Assembly (NCBI RefSeq): GCF_001969445.1
Contig: NZ_CP017297.1
Location: 4,278,001 to 4,342,000, forward strand
Length of the DNA stretch: 64,000 bases
DNA from: Brachybacterium sp. P6-10-X1
GTDB taxonomy: Bacteria > Actinomycetota > Actinomycetes > Actinomycetales > Dermabacteraceae
Direction of reading: 5' to 3'
A program made the position numbers and the translations under genes. Numbering within the stretch: the first letter of the stretch is position 1; each line of letters starts with the position of its first letter. Under the pieces are notes generated by a model. The model worked only from the letters and a program-made list of their open reading frames with translations. It did not search any database and was not told the origin of the DNA. Below are positions 36,680 through 44,910 of this stretch, one piece after another.

Positions 36680-37693
36680 ATGGACGACCCCTCGGACCCC
36701 GGTGGCGGACCACCAACCGGCTCCGCGCCGCTGATCGCGATCGTCGGCGCCACCGCCACCGGGAAGTCCGACCTCGCCATCGCCCTGGCCCGACACCTGG
36801 ACGGCGAGGTCGTGGGCGCCGACGCCCTCCAGCTCTACCGCGGCATGGACATCGGCACCGCCAAGGTCCCCCCGGCCGAGCGCGAAGGCGTCCCCCATCA
36901 CCTCGTCGACGTGCTCGAGGTGACCGAGGAGGCGAGCGTCTCCGCCTATCAGCGTGCCGCACGGGAGGCGATCGCGGCGATCCGTGCCCGGGGCCGCACC
37001 CCGATCCTGGCCGGCGGCTCCGGGCTGTACGTGCGAGCCGTGCTCGATGACATCGAGTTCCCGCCCACCGACGCCGCCACACGCGCCCGTCTGGAGGCCC
37101 GCGCCGAGCAGGAGGGGCCCCAGGTGCTGCATGCGCAGCTGACCCGCACCGACCCCGAGGCCGCCGCCGCGATCGGAGCCCGGGACACCCGGCGCATCGT
37201 GCGCGCTCTCGAGGTGGGGCAGCTGACCGGGCGCTCCTTCACCGCTTTCCTGCCCCGTCCGCAGTACGTCCAGCAGCGGACCGTCCAGATCGGCCTCCGC
37301 CTCGACCGCGCCGATCTGCACGCCCGCATCGCCCGCCGCGTGCACCGCATGGTGGACCTCGGCCTGCTCGAGGAGGTCCGCGAGCTGCGCCGCCGCGGGC
37401 TCGGCCGGGGTGCGACCGCCCGTCGGGCGATCGGCTACGAGCAGGCACTGGCGGTGCTCGAGGGCCGCATGAGCTGCCCCGACGCCATCGATTCCACCAT
37501 CGCCGGCACCCGCCGCCTGGTGCGCAAGCAGGACACCTGGTTCCGCCGCGATCACCGCGTGCGCTGGATCGACGCCCCGACGGACCCGGCGGCCGGACGG
37601 CGTCGCACGGTCGGCAGCGCCCTGGCCGAGATCGAGGCGGGCATCACGGCGGATCCCTCCGACCAGGCTCGGGGCCCTAGGCTCGAGCCATGA
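36680..37693 (+). CDS. miaA: tRNA dimethylallyltransferase
   Basis: The 337-residue enzyme adds dimethylallyl to A37 of tRNAs reading UNN codons. Walker A-like G-A-T-A-T-G-K-S is at 23-30; also present are D-A-L-Q-L-Y-R-G-M-D-I-G-T-A-K, G-G-S-G-L-Y and D-T-R-R-I-V-R-A-L-E. A short C-terminal extension overlaps dapF by four bases (ATGA). It supplies the substrate for MiaB. No clear ribosome site precedes the start; the promoter geometry suggests a leaderless mRNA. Confidence 0.95.
   Translation: MDDPSDPGGGPPTGSAPLIAIVGATATGKSDLAIALARHLDGEVVGADALQLYRGMDIGTAKVPPAEREGVPHHLVDVLEVTEEASVSAYQRAAREAIAAIRARGRTPILAGGSGLYVRAVLDDIEFPPTDAATRARLEARAEQEGPQVLHAQLTRTDPEAAAAIGARDTRRIVRALEVGQLTGRSFTAFLPRPQYVQQRTVQIGLRLDRADLHARIARRVHRMVDLGLLEEVRELRRRGLGRGATARRAIGYEQALAVLEGRMSCPDAIDSTIAGTRRLVRKQDTWFRRDHRVRWIDAPTDPAAGRRRTVGSALAEIEAGITADPSDQARGPRLEP
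37678..37683 (+). promoter_or_regulatory. internal -10 element for dapF, inside the miaA 3' end
   Basis: TAGGCT ends six bases before the dapF ATG, the same spacing as miaA, dinG and nrdR. It lies within the last codons of miaA, so dapF may be made both by read-through and from a leaderless transcript. Confidence 0.5.
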
Positions 37694-38541
37694 CCGAGAG
37701 CGTGCGTTTCACCAAGGGGCACGGCACCGAGAACGACTTCGTGCTGCTCGACGACCCCGAGGGCCGGCTGGACCTGGGTCCTGAGCAGGTCGTCGCCCTC
37801 GCCGACCGTCGGGCCGGCATCGGCGGTGACGGCGTGATCCGGGCCGTCCGCACCCGGCGGGCGGGGATCGACGCCCCGTCGGACGCCCCCGAATGGTTCA
37901 TGGACTACCGCAACGCCGACGGCTCCCTCGCCGAGATGTGCGGGAACGGGGTCCGGGTGCTCGCCGCCCACCTGCGGCGCGCCGGTCATGTCCGCGAGGA
38001 CGGCTTCGCGATCTGGACCCGGGCCGGGGTGCGCACCGTCGAGATCCTCGAGCACCCCGCCCGCCAGGGGGCCTCCTGGTCGGTGCGGGTGGGGATGGGC
38101 GCGAGCGATCTCGTCCCCGCGGCGCGCACCGTCGAGATCGACGGGCATCGGCTCGAGGCGACCGACGTCGACATGGGCAACCCCCACGCCGTCGCCTTCC
38201 TGCCCGCGGACCTCGACCTGACGGATCTCGACCTGATGCGTCGGCCCCCGACCCTCGATCCGGCACCCGCCGGCGGCGCCAACATCGAGCTCGTGGCGGC
38301 GCGCGGCGACCGCCACGTCGCGATGCGGGTCCTCGAGCGCGGGGTGGGGGAGACCCGCTCCTGCGGGACGGGCGTGGCCGCCGTCGCCGTCGCCGCGGCC
38401 CATCGCGCCGGCGACGAGACCGGGGAGCCCTGGACGGTCGACGTCCCGGGAGGACGGCTCCAGGTCGGCTGGAGCGCCGCGGGCGACGTCACCCTCACCG
38501 GCCCGGCCGTGCTCGTGGCCGACGGGGTCATGCGCGGCTGA
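37690..38541 (+). CDS. dapF: diaminopimelate epimerase
   Basis: The 283-residue cofactor-free racemase converts L,L-DAP to meso-DAP. Both catalytic cysteines are visible: C84 in E-M-C-G-N-G and C225 in S-C-G-T-G. The N-terminal K-G-H-G-T-E-N-D-F segment matches the family. It supplies meso-DAP for MurE and for lysine. It overlaps miaA by four bases, and may also have its own leaderless promoter. Confidence 0.96.
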   Translation: MTESVRFTKGHGTENDFVLLDDPEGRLDLGPEQVVALADRRAGIGGDGVIRAVRTRRAGIDAPSDAPEWFMDYRNADGSLAEMCGNGVRVLAAHLRRAGHVREDGFAIWTRAGVRTVEILEHPARQGASWSVRVGMGASDLVPAARTVEIDGHRLEATDVDMGNPHAVAFLPADLDLTDLDLMRRPPTLDPAPAGGANIELVAARGDRHVAMRVLERGVGETRSCGTGVAAVAVAAAHRAGDETGEPWTVDVPGGRLQVGWSAAGDVTLTGPAVLVADGVMRG

Positions 38542-38576
38542 GCGGGCCCGGCCGGGTGCCCCGGGCGCAGCCGATC

Positions 38577-39191
38577 TCAGCGGCGCGGCCCGATCTCGAG
38601 CACCCGGAAGCCCTTGGCGCTGGCCACCTTGGCGACGTCGCGGCCGTCGAGCTGCTCGGCGAGCCAGCGGGCCAGCGGATCCGCCCCCAGATTCTTGCCG
38701 ACCACCAGGGCGGCGGTGCCCTGCGGCGTGAGCCGCGCCGTCCACCGCAGCAGCAGCTCGTGCAGGGCCTGCTTCCCGATCCGGATCGGCGGATTCGACC
38801 AGATCGCGTCGAACATCATCTCGTCGGGCACGTCCTCGGGGGCTGCCACGTGCACGGTCCCGGCCGCGGCGCGCACCGCGTTCTCGGCGGTCAGCTCCCG
38901 GGCCCGCTCGCTGACGTCCACCGCCCACACCTCCGCGTCGGGGTGCTCCAGCGCTGCCGTCAGGGCGATCGGCCCCCAGCCGCAGCCCAGGTCCAGGATC
39001 CTCGCACCGGCGGGAGGCTCGGTGAGCGTGTCGAGCCGAGCCAGCAGCACCGCGGTGGCCTTGTCCAGGCCGTGCCCGCTGAACACCGAGGCGCTGGAGA
39101 CCAGGTCGAGATCCCTGCCCGCCAGCCGCACGGGCAGCGGGAAGCGTCGGTCGTCGGTCGCCGGGGAAGGGGTGAAGTAGTGCTCGTCCAC
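38577..39191 (-). CDS. RsmC-like class I SAM methyltransferase (rRNA guanine-N2 type)
   Basis: The 204-residue protein has motif I D-L-G-C-G-W-G-P, acidic strand-2 E-V-W-A-V-D-V-S, and a motif IV S-N-P-P-I-R-I-G, which place it with RsmC/RlmG-type 16S/23S rRNA m2G methyltransferases. It corresponds to a single-domain RsmC. The start is chosen at GTG 39191 because it begins just before the conserved H-Y-F region. The -10 TATCCT (complement of 39198-39203) ends exactly six bases upstream. It converges with dapF. Confidence 0.8.
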   Translation of the reverse strand: MDEHYFTPSPATDDRRFPLPVRLAGRDLDLVSSASVFSGHGLDKATAVLLARLDTLTEPPAGARILDLGCGWGPIALTAALEHPDAEVWAVDVSERARELTAENAVRAAAGTVHVAAPEDVPDEMMFDAIWSNPPIRIGKQALHELLLRWTARLTPQGTAALVVGKNLGADPLARWLAEQLDGRDVAKVASAKGFRVLEIGPRR

Positions 39192-39197
39192 CCCAGC

Positions 39198-39203
39198 AGG
39201 ATA
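39198..39203 (-). promoter_or_regulatory. -10 element of the RsmC-like gene (leaderless)
   Basis: On the minus strand TATCCT ends six bases before GTG 39191, which also decides that start codon. Confidence 0.55.
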
Positions 39204-39323
39204 CGGACCCCGCCGCGGGATCCTCGCCCCTGCTCCGCCCAGCGCAAAATCGCTCGACCGCGGCGACACGACGTGGGATTCTGGAAGCACAGCTCGTCCC
39301 CGACCCCAAGGAGCGCTCCGATC

Positions 39324-40880
39324 GTGCCCATCGCTTTCCATCCCGAACCCGAATCCGACACGGACGTCGACGGGACCACCACGGGAGGGACCGGGGCCGC
39401 GGCGCGCACCGAGACCACGGACGCCGCGACCACCCCGTCCCGCCGGGACCCGCTGACCGAGCGGATCCTCTCCCGCGGCGATGCCTCGGTCTCCGCCGTC
39501 ACCTACGACTCCGAGGCCGACGGCGCGCAGTACGACCTCGCCGACCGCCAGGCCCTGCGGCGCGTAGCGGGGCTGTCCACCGAACTCGAGGACGTCACCG
39601 AGGTCGAGTATCGCCAGCTCCGCCTGGAGCGGGTCGTGCTGGCCGGGCTGTACACCTCCGGTGGCACCGCCGAGGCGGAGACCAGTCTGCACGAGCTCGC
39701 GGCGCTCGCGGAGACCGCCGGCTCCACGGTGCTCGACGGTGTGCTCCAGCGCCGTGCCCACCCCGACCCGGCCACCTTCCTGGGCAAGGGCAAGGCCGCG
39801 GAGCTGGCGGAGGTCGTCGCGGAGCACGGTGCCGACACCGTGATCACCGACGGCGAGCTCGGCCCCGGCCAGCGCCGTGCGCTCGAGGACATCGTCAAGG
39901 TCAAGGTCATCGATCGCACCGCTCTGATCCTGGACATCTTCGCCCAGCACGCCAAGTCCCGCGAGGGCAAGGCGCAGGTGGAGCTCGCCCAGCTCGAGTA
40001 CCTGATGCCGCGTCTGCGCGGCTGGGGCGAATCGATGTCCCGCCAGGCCGGCGGCCAGGTGGGCGGTGCCGGTGCCGGTATGGGCTCGCGCGGCCCCGGC
40101 GAGACGAAGATCGAGCTGGACCGGCGTCGCATCCGCGACCGCATGGCCAAGCTGCGTCGCCAGATCGCGGCGATGACCCCGGGCCGGGACACCCAGCGCG
40201 CCGACCGCAAGCGCAATCAGGTGCCCGCGGTCGCCATCGCCGGGTACACCAACGCCGGCAAGTCCTCCCTGCTGAACCGGCTCACCGGTGCTGGTGCGCT
40301 GGTCGAGAACGCTCTGTTCGCGACCCTCGATCCGACGGTCCGGCGCTCGAGGACGCCCGACGGCCGGGAGTTCACCTATGCCGACACCGTCGGTTTCGTG
40401 CGGCACCTGCCCACCCAGCTGGTGGAGGCGTTCCGCTCCACCCTCGAGGAGGTCGGGGACGCCGACCTCCTGCTGCATGTGGTCGATGCCTCCCACCCGG
40501 ATCCCGAAGGGCAGATCCGGGCTGTGCGCACCGTGCTCGGCGAGCTCGAGGGCTTCGACGTCCCCGAGATCGTCGTGCTCAACAAGGCGGACATCGCGGA
40601 GCCCGAGACGATCGCGCGCCTGCGCAGCCAGGTCGGCGAGGCGATCGTCGTCTCCGCCCGCACCGGGATGGGCGCGGCGGAGCTGCGCGATCTGATCGCG
40701 GAGCGCCTGCCGCGGCCCGCGGTCGAGATCGACGTGGTCGTGCCGTACTCCCGCGGCGATCTCGTCTCGCGCGTGCACAGCAGCGGAGAGGTCATCGCCG
40801 AGGAGCACGTCATGGAGGGCACCCACCTCCATGCCCGCGTGGACGAGGCGCTCGCCGCAGAGCTGCACGGCGCGGCCTGA
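39324..40880 (+). CDS. hflX: ribosome-associated GTPase HflX
   Basis: The 518-residue GTPase splits stalled or hibernating ribosomes. The N-terminal HflX domain has the H-P-D-P-A-T-F-L-G-K-G-K segment. A Gly-rich linker around residue 250 (G-S-R-G-P-G-E-T-K) precedes the G domain with G-Y-T-N-A-G-K-S at 307-314, D-T-V-G-F and N-K-A-D. GTG 39324 has an AAGGAG site ten bases upstream. The first about 75 residues are a low-complexity Thr/Gly extension. The frame is open further upstream but without homology. Confidence 0.94.
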   Translation: MPIAFHPEPESDTDVDGTTTGGTGAAARTETTDAATTPSRRDPLTERILSRGDASVSAVTYDSEADGAQYDLADRQALRRVAGLSTELEDVTEVEYRQLRLERVVLAGLYTSGGTAEAETSLHELAALAETAGSTVLDGVLQRRAHPDPATFLGKGKAAELAEVVAEHGADTVITDGELGPGQRRALEDIVKVKVIDRTALILDIFAQHAKSREGKAQVELAQLEYLMPRLRGWGESMSRQAGGQVGGAGAGMGSRGPGETKIELDRRRIRDRMAKLRRQIAAMTPGRDTQRADRKRNQVPAVAIAGYTNAGKSSLLNRLTGAGALVENALFATLDPTVRRSRTPDGREFTYADTVGFVRHLPTQLVEAFRSTLEEVGDADLLLHVVDASHPDPEGQIRAVRTVLGELEGFDVPEIVVLNKADIAEPETIARLRSQVGEAIVVSARTGMGAAELRDLIAERLPRPAVEIDVVVPYSRGDLVSRVHSSGEVIAEEHVMEGTHLHARVDEALAAELHGAA

Positions 40881-40903
40881 CGGGGCGGGAACGGTGGCAC
40901 GGA

Positions 40904-40909
40904 TATCCT
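40904..40909 (+). promoter_or_regulatory. -10 element of dinG (leaderless)
   Basis: TATCCT ends six bases before ATG 40916, with no Shine-Dalgarno between. Confidence 0.6.
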
Positions 40910-40915
40910 GATCCG

Positions 40916-42946
40916 ATGACCACCGCCACCGCTCACGAGGCCGCTCCGGCGGCCGCCGAGATCCAACTGTCGACCCTCATGGACGCGGCGGTCACGGCCA
41001 TCGGCGGCACCCAGCGCCCCGGACAGCAGGCCATGGCGGAGGCCGTGGAGACGGCCATGACCGGCGGGCGCCATCTGCTGGTCCAGGCGGGCACCGGCAC
41101 CGGAAAGTCGCTCGCCTATCTGGTGCCGGCGCTGCGCCATGCGCTGGTCAGCCGTCGGCCCGTGGTGATCTCCACCGCGACCATCGCGCTGCAGACGCAG
41201 ATCGTGCGCAAGGATCTGCCGTACCTGGTCGAGGCGCTCTCTCCGCATCTGCCGCGCACCCCGACCTTCGCGCTGCTGAAGGGCCGGGCGAACTACCTGT
41301 GCCGCCACAAGATCGACGGCGGCTATCCCGTGGACATCGATCCCGGCGCGCTGTTCGCCGAGGCCTCGGCGGACCCCGGCCGCGGGGGCGGCGAACGCCT
41401 GGGCGATCAGGTGCGTCGCCTGCGGGAGTGGTCTGAGGAGACCGACAGCGGCGACCGCGACTCGCTCGAGGACCCGGTCTCCGACCGCGCCTGGAGGCAG
41501 GTCTCCGTCACCGGCTCCCAATGCCTGGGCGGCACCTGTCCGATGATCGAGTCCTGCTTCGCCGAGCGCAGTCGGGAGCTCGCCCGCGAGGTCGACATCG
41601 TGGTGACCAACCATGCCCTGCTGGCGATCGACTCCTTCGACCATCACGGCATCATCCCCGACCACGACGTCGTCGTCTTCGACGAGGCCCACGACCTCAC
41701 CGGCCGCGTCACGGGAGCCGTGACCGAGGTCCTCAGCCCCGGCATGCTGCGGGGCGCGGTGCGCGAGCTGCGCGGGCTGGGGGTCGGGGCGACCGCTCTC
41801 GACGACGCCGCCGAGGAGCTGCGCGAGTCCCTCGAGCTCGCACCGGACGGCCGGGTGCTCGGCGACCTGCCCGACCGCCTGGCCGATGCCGTCCAGCAGC
41901 TGCGCATCCAGGCCCGCACCGCCCACTCCGACGCGAAGGACGCCGGCGACGACGGTTCCGCGGCCACGGCCGGGACCCGCAAGACGGTCCGGGCGAACCT
42001 GCAGGAGATCATCGACGTCTGCGAGCGGCTCGGTGCGCCGGGGGAGGACGACGTGGTCTCCGTCTCCCACTCCCAGGCCACCGGGCGCTCGAGCATCCAG
42101 GTGGCCCCGCTCAGCGTCGCCGCGGCGATGCGCGGGGCGATCCTGGAGGACCGCACCGCCGTGCTCACCTCGGCGACCCTCGCCCTCGGCGGCCGCTTCG
42201 ACCCCGCTGCCGGGGATGTGGGCCTGGGCCGGGCCGGCCGCACCGAGGTGGACGAGTTGCCGCCCGGGGAGGACAGCGGGGCCTGGGCGGGCCTGGACGT
42301 GGGCAGCCCCTTCGCCTATCGGAGCCAGGGGATCCTCTACACCGCCCGGCACCTGCCGCAGCCCGGGCGGGAGGGGCCCTCACAGGCAATGCTCGATCAC
42401 CTGACCGATCTCGTGGAGGCCTCCCGCGGGGGAGCGCTGTGCCTGTTCTCCTCGCGCCGCGGCGCGGAGCTGGCGGCCGAACACGTCCGTGCCCGCCTCG
42501 ACCTCACGATCGAGGTGCAGGGGGAGGACTCGATGGCGAACCTGGTGCGAAACTTCCGCGAGGACGAGGACGCGTCCCTGTTCGGCACCCTCACGCTGTG
42601 GCAGGGGGTGGACGTCTCGGGGCGGTCGCTGCGTCTGGTCACCATCGACCGGATCCCGTTCCCGCGGCCCGACGACCCGCTGACCTCCGCCCGCCAGGAA
42701 CGGATCGCCCGCCACGGCGGCAACGGCTTCATGGCGGTCTCCGCCCAGCATGCCGCGCTGCTGCTGGCCCAGGGGGCGGGGCGCCTGATCCGCTCGCGGG
42801 AGGACCGGGGCATGGTGGCCGTGCTGGATCCGCGCCTGGCCACCGCGCGCTACGGGGGCTTCCTGCGCGAGGCGATGCCGCCGCTGTGGCCGACGGCCGA
42901 TCCCGAGGTCGCGCTCGGCGCTCTGCGCCGTCTCGCCGATTCCTGA
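40916..42946 (+). CDS. dinG: DinG/XPD-type ATP-dependent DNA helicase
   Basis: The 676-residue superfamily 2 helicase has Walker A G-T-G-T-G-K-S at 59-65 and D-E-A-H. Four cysteines suited to an iron-sulfur cluster are at 129, 203, 208 and 214, as in XPD and bacterial DinG. The C-terminal half has D-V-S-G-R-S-L-R-L-V-T-I-D-R-I-P-F and the Q-G-A-G-R-L-I-R-S motif VI. It unwinds 5'-3' and resolves R-loops or damaged forks. It lies opposite lexA but shows no LexA box of its own. Confidence 0.94.
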   Translation: MTTATAHEAAPAAAEIQLSTLMDAAVTAIGGTQRPGQQAMAEAVETAMTGGRHLLVQAGTGTGKSLAYLVPALRHALVSRRPVVISTATIALQTQIVRKDLPYLVEALSPHLPRTPTFALLKGRANYLCRHKIDGGYPVDIDPGALFAEASADPGRGGGERLGDQVRRLREWSEETDSGDRDSLEDPVSDRAWRQVSVTGSQCLGGTCPMIESCFAERSRELAREVDIVVTNHALLAIDSFDHHGIIPDHDVVVFDEAHDLTGRVTGAVTEVLSPGMLRGAVRELRGLGVGATALDDAAEELRESLELAPDGRVLGDLPDRLADAVQQLRIQARTAHSDAKDAGDDGSAATAGTRKTVRANLQEIIDVCERLGAPGEDDVVSVSHSQATGRSSIQVAPLSVAAAMRGAILEDRTAVLTSATLALGGRFDPAAGDVGLGRAGRTEVDELPPGEDSGAWAGLDVGSPFAYRSQGILYTARHLPQPGREGPSQAMLDHLTDLVEASRGGALCLFSSRRGAELAAEHVRARLDLTIEVQGEDSMANLVRNFREDEDASLFGTLTLWQGVDVSGRSLRLVTIDRIPFPRPDDPLTSARQERIARHGGNGFMAVSAQHAALLLAQGAGRLIRSREDRGMVAVLDPRLATARYGGFLREAMPPLWPTADPEVALGALRRLADS

Positions 42947-42954
42947 CCCCGCCG

Positions 42955-42982
42955 CCGCGGACCTGAGGGTCGGCGTCCGCGG
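42955..42982. terminator. weak hairpin between converging dinG and lexA
   Basis: A 7-bp GC-rich inverted repeat (42955-42961 with 42976-42982) with a 14-base loop lies in the 48-base convergent gap. Confidence 0.35.
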
Positions 42983-42994
42983 GTCGGAGGGCGC

Positions 42995-43690
42995 TCAGAC
43001 GGCGCGCAGCACCGCGACGACCTTGCCGAGGATCTCGGCGTGGTCGCCCAGGATCGGGGCGAAGGCGGGGTTGTGGGGCATGAGCCAGACGTGGTCGTCG
43101 CGCTGGACGAAGGTCTTCACGGTGGCTTCCCCGTCGATCATGGCGGCGACGATCTCGCCCTTCTCGGCCGAGCGCTGACTGCGCACCACCACCCAGTCGC
43201 CGTCGCAGATGGCGGCGTCGATCATGGAGTCGCCGACGACCTGCAGCAGGAAGAGGTTCCCGTCGCCGACCAGGCGCGAGGGGAGGCTGAAGACGTCCTC
43301 GACCTGCTCCTCGGCGGTGATCGGCACGCCAGCCGCGATCCGGCCGACCAGCGGCACCGTGACCGACTCGGGGGTGATGTCCGGGAGCGGCACGGCTGCG
43401 GGGGCGCCGTCGTCCTCGGGCATCACGACCTCCATCGCCCGCGGACGCTTCGGATCCCGGCGCAGGAAGCCCTTGCGCTCGAGCGCCTGGAGCTGATGGG
43501 ACACCGAGGAGGACGAGGTCAGCCCGACGGCGTCGCCGATCTCGCGCATCGTGGGTGGGTACCCGCGAGCGGCGACGGCGTCGTTGATGGTCTCCAGGAC
43601 GAGGCGCTGGCGACGGGTGAGCCCGGCCGTGGCGGGATCCGCCGGGGCGTCGCCGCGGGACCGGATCGGCTGGGGGGTGCTCGGCGTCAT
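42995..43690 (-). CDS. lexA: SOS repressor LexA
   Basis: The 231-residue repressor has an N-terminal winged helix (L-T-x-R-Q-x-x-V-L-E-T-I-N, [15 protein letters not shown]) and a C-terminal peptidase. The cleavage site is A120-G121, catalytic Ser is S155 (G-D-S-M) and Lys is K192. An AGGAGG site precedes the ATG. Its -10 TAGGCT is the complement of 43748-43753. A LexA box just upstream indicates autoregulation. It is divergent from the LysM gene. Confidence 0.97.
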   Translation of the reverse strand: MTPSTPQPIRSRGDAPADPATAGLTRRQRLVLETINDAVAARGYPPTMREIGDAVGLTSSSSVSHQLQALERKGFLRRDPKRPRAMEVVMPEDDGAPAAVPLPDITPESVTVPLVGRIAAGVPITAEEQVEDVFSLPSRLVGDGNLFLLQVVGDSMIDAAICDGDWVVVRSQRSAEKGEIVAAMIDGEATVKTFVQRDDHVWLMPHNPAFAPILGDHAEILGKVVAVLRAV

Positions 43691-43747
43691 CGTGCGGCCT
43701 CCTGGCTTCGTCTGTCGGACCCTCGCGGTTCCGTTGTCCTGTCACCC

Positions 43748-43753
43748 AGCCTA
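43748..43753 (-). promoter_or_regulatory. -10 element of lexA
   Basis: On the minus strand TAGGCT lies about 57 bases before the lexA ATG. The SOS box at 43773-43788 is about 20 bases upstream of it, at the -35 region. Confidence 0.5.
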
Positions 43754-43772
43754 GGGCGGCGCGCATCGGATG

Positions 43773-43788
43773 CCAAACAGGTGTTCGA
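43773..43788. promoter_or_regulatory. LexA box 1 (lexA side)
   Basis: CCAAAC-aggt-GTTCGA: the right half is perfect and the left half has two mismatches. It is placed to repress lexA. Confidence 0.65.
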
Positions 43789-43796
43789 GATTCCTC

Positions 43797-43826
43797 TTGC
43801 GTGTCGCGCCGCCTCCCGGCTACAGT
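43797..43826 (+). promoter_or_regulatory. promoter of the LysM gene (-35 TTGCGT, -10 TACAGT)
   Basis: The elements at 43797-43802 and 43821-43826 are 18 bases apart. TACAGT is also the -10 of the LexA-controlled recA promoter. Confidence 0.6.
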
Positions 43827-43841
43827 CGCACAGAGATTCGA

Positions 43842-43857
43842 TCGAACAGGAGTTCGG
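43842..43857. promoter_or_regulatory. LexA box 2 (LysM gene side)
   Basis: TCGAAC-agga-GTTCGG is almost perfect and lies between the -10 and the ATG at 43860. It overlaps the AGGAG ribosome site of the LysM gene. Confidence 0.85.
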
Positions 43858-43859
43858 AC

Positions 43860-44255
43860 ATGGCTACGCAGACCGCGACGGTCCTTCCCTTCCCGCAGCA
43901 TCACGACCAGCACGACGTCCAAGAATCTCGAGCGGACGTTCGACTCGAGCCCACGCGGCGGGGCCGCGCTCTGCTGACGCTGATCGCCTTCCTGCTCGGG
44001 CTCCTCGTCGCCGGCGCCCTGCTGCTGGTGTTCGACGTGTCCACCGCCCTGGCGGGCCCCGAGCCGGAACCGCCGACGACCATCACCGTCGAGGCCGGCG
44101 ACACCCTGTGGGGCTACGCCGAGCAGTACGCACCGGCGCAGATGAGCGAGAGGGAGTACATCGCCGAGGTGCGCACCCTGAACCAGTTGCCCACCGGTCG
44201 CGTCACCGCCGGTCAGCAGATCGAGCTGCCGGCCGCGGGGTCCCTCACCCCCTGA
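43860..44255 (+). CDS. SOS-induced LysM membrane protein (YneA / Rv2719c-like division inhibitor)
   Basis: The 131-residue protein has a short cytoplasmic start, one membrane helix (about 37-58) and an extracytoplasmic LysM domain (about 74-127; [11 protein letters not shown]). Position and regulation match B. subtilis YneA, C. glutamicum DivS and M. tuberculosis Rv2719c: it is divergent from lexA, upstream of nrdR, with a LexA box between promoter and start. Those proteins halt division during SOS. The role here is inferred from context and domain; the sequence does not prove it. ATG 43860 is favoured over an upstream in-frame start at 43770 that would lie inside the promoter. Confidence 0.85.
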   Translation: MATQTATVLPFPQHHDQHDVQESRADVRLEPTRRGRALLTLIAFLLGLLVAGALLLVFDVSTALAGPEPEPPTTITVEAGDTLWGYAEQYAPAQMSEREYIAEVRTLNQLPTGRVTAGQQIELPAAGSLTP

Positions 44256-44271
44256 GCCTCCGGCGTGCCGC

Positions 44272-44277
44272 TATCCT
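44272..44277 (+). promoter_or_regulatory. -10 element of nrdR (leaderless)
   Basis: TATCCT ends six bases before ATG 44284, with no Shine-Dalgarno between. Confidence 0.55.
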
Positions 44278-44283
44278 GACCGG

Positions 44284-44745
44284 ATGCACTGTCCGTTCTG
44301 CCGCCATCCTGACTCCCGGGTCGTGGATTCGCGCACGTCCGATGATGGCGCGACCATCCGACGCCGTCGTCAGTGCCCGAACTGCTCGCGGCGCTTCTCG
44401 ACCTCCGAGACGGCCTCGCTGTCCGTGCTCAAGCGCTCCGGGGTCAGCGAGCCGTTCAGCCGGGCGAAGGTGATCTCCGGGGTGCGCAAGGCCTGCCAGG
44501 GTCGCCCGGTCAGCGACGACCAGCTGGCGATGCTCGCCCAGCGGGTCGAGGAGACCATCCGCTCCAGCGGCCAGGCGGAGATCGATGCGCACCAGGTCGG
44601 TCTGTCGATCCTGCAGCCGCTGCAGGAGCTCGATCTGGTCGCCTACCTCCGGTTCGCGAGCGTCTACCAGGACTTCGACTCGCTCGAGGACTTCGAGAGC
44701 GAGATCGCCCGGCTTCGCGCCGAGGCGGCCTCCGCACCGGCCTGA
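44284..44745 (+). CDS. nrdR: transcriptional repressor NrdR
   Basis: The 153-residue protein represses ribonucleotide reductase genes in response to dATP/ATP. The zinc ribbon cysteines C3, C6, C31 and C34 are intact (M-H-C-P-F-C, C-P-N-C). An ATP-cone domain follows (V-L-K-R-S-G to about residue 136). No nrd genes or NrdR boxes are in the window. It follows the LysM gene as in other actinomycetes and seems to have its own leaderless promoter. Confidence 0.96.
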   Translation: MHCPFCRHPDSRVVDSRTSDDGATIRRRRQCPNCSRRFSTSETASLSVLKRSGVSEPFSRAKVISGVRKACQGRPVSDDQLAMLAQRVEETIRSSGQAEIDAHQVGLSILQPLQELDLVAYLRFASVYQDFDSLEDFESEIARLRAEAASAPA

Positions 44746-44841
44746 GGACGGCCGCCGGGACGATCCCGGCATAGCGTGCGGGTTTCGGGAATTCTGCCCC
44801 GATCGGTTCGAAGCATCCGCCGGCTGTGCATAAGATGTCCC

Positions 44842-44864
44842 TCGTGCACTCTCGCAGTGCACGA
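44842..44864. terminator. hairpin downstream of nrdR
   Basis: A perfect 9-bp inverted repeat (44842-44850 and 44856-44864) with a five-base loop lies 96 bases after nrdR. Confidence 0.6.
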
Positions 44865-44866
44865 CC

Positions 44867-44904
44867 GATCGGCGGTCGCGGAGGGGAAGCCGCGGCCGCC
44901 GATC
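44867..44904. terminator. strong hairpin downstream of the HelD gene
   Basis: A 15-bp stem with one mismatch (44867-44881 and 44890-44904) lies seven bases after the HelD stop on the minus strand. It may serve both converging genes. Confidence 0.7.
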
Positions 44905-44910
44905 CCCGTC

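Noticed and set aside
44800-44825. tRNA-like TTCGA sequence after nrdR
   Set aside because: No cloverleaf arms flank it; no tRNA gene was found in the window.
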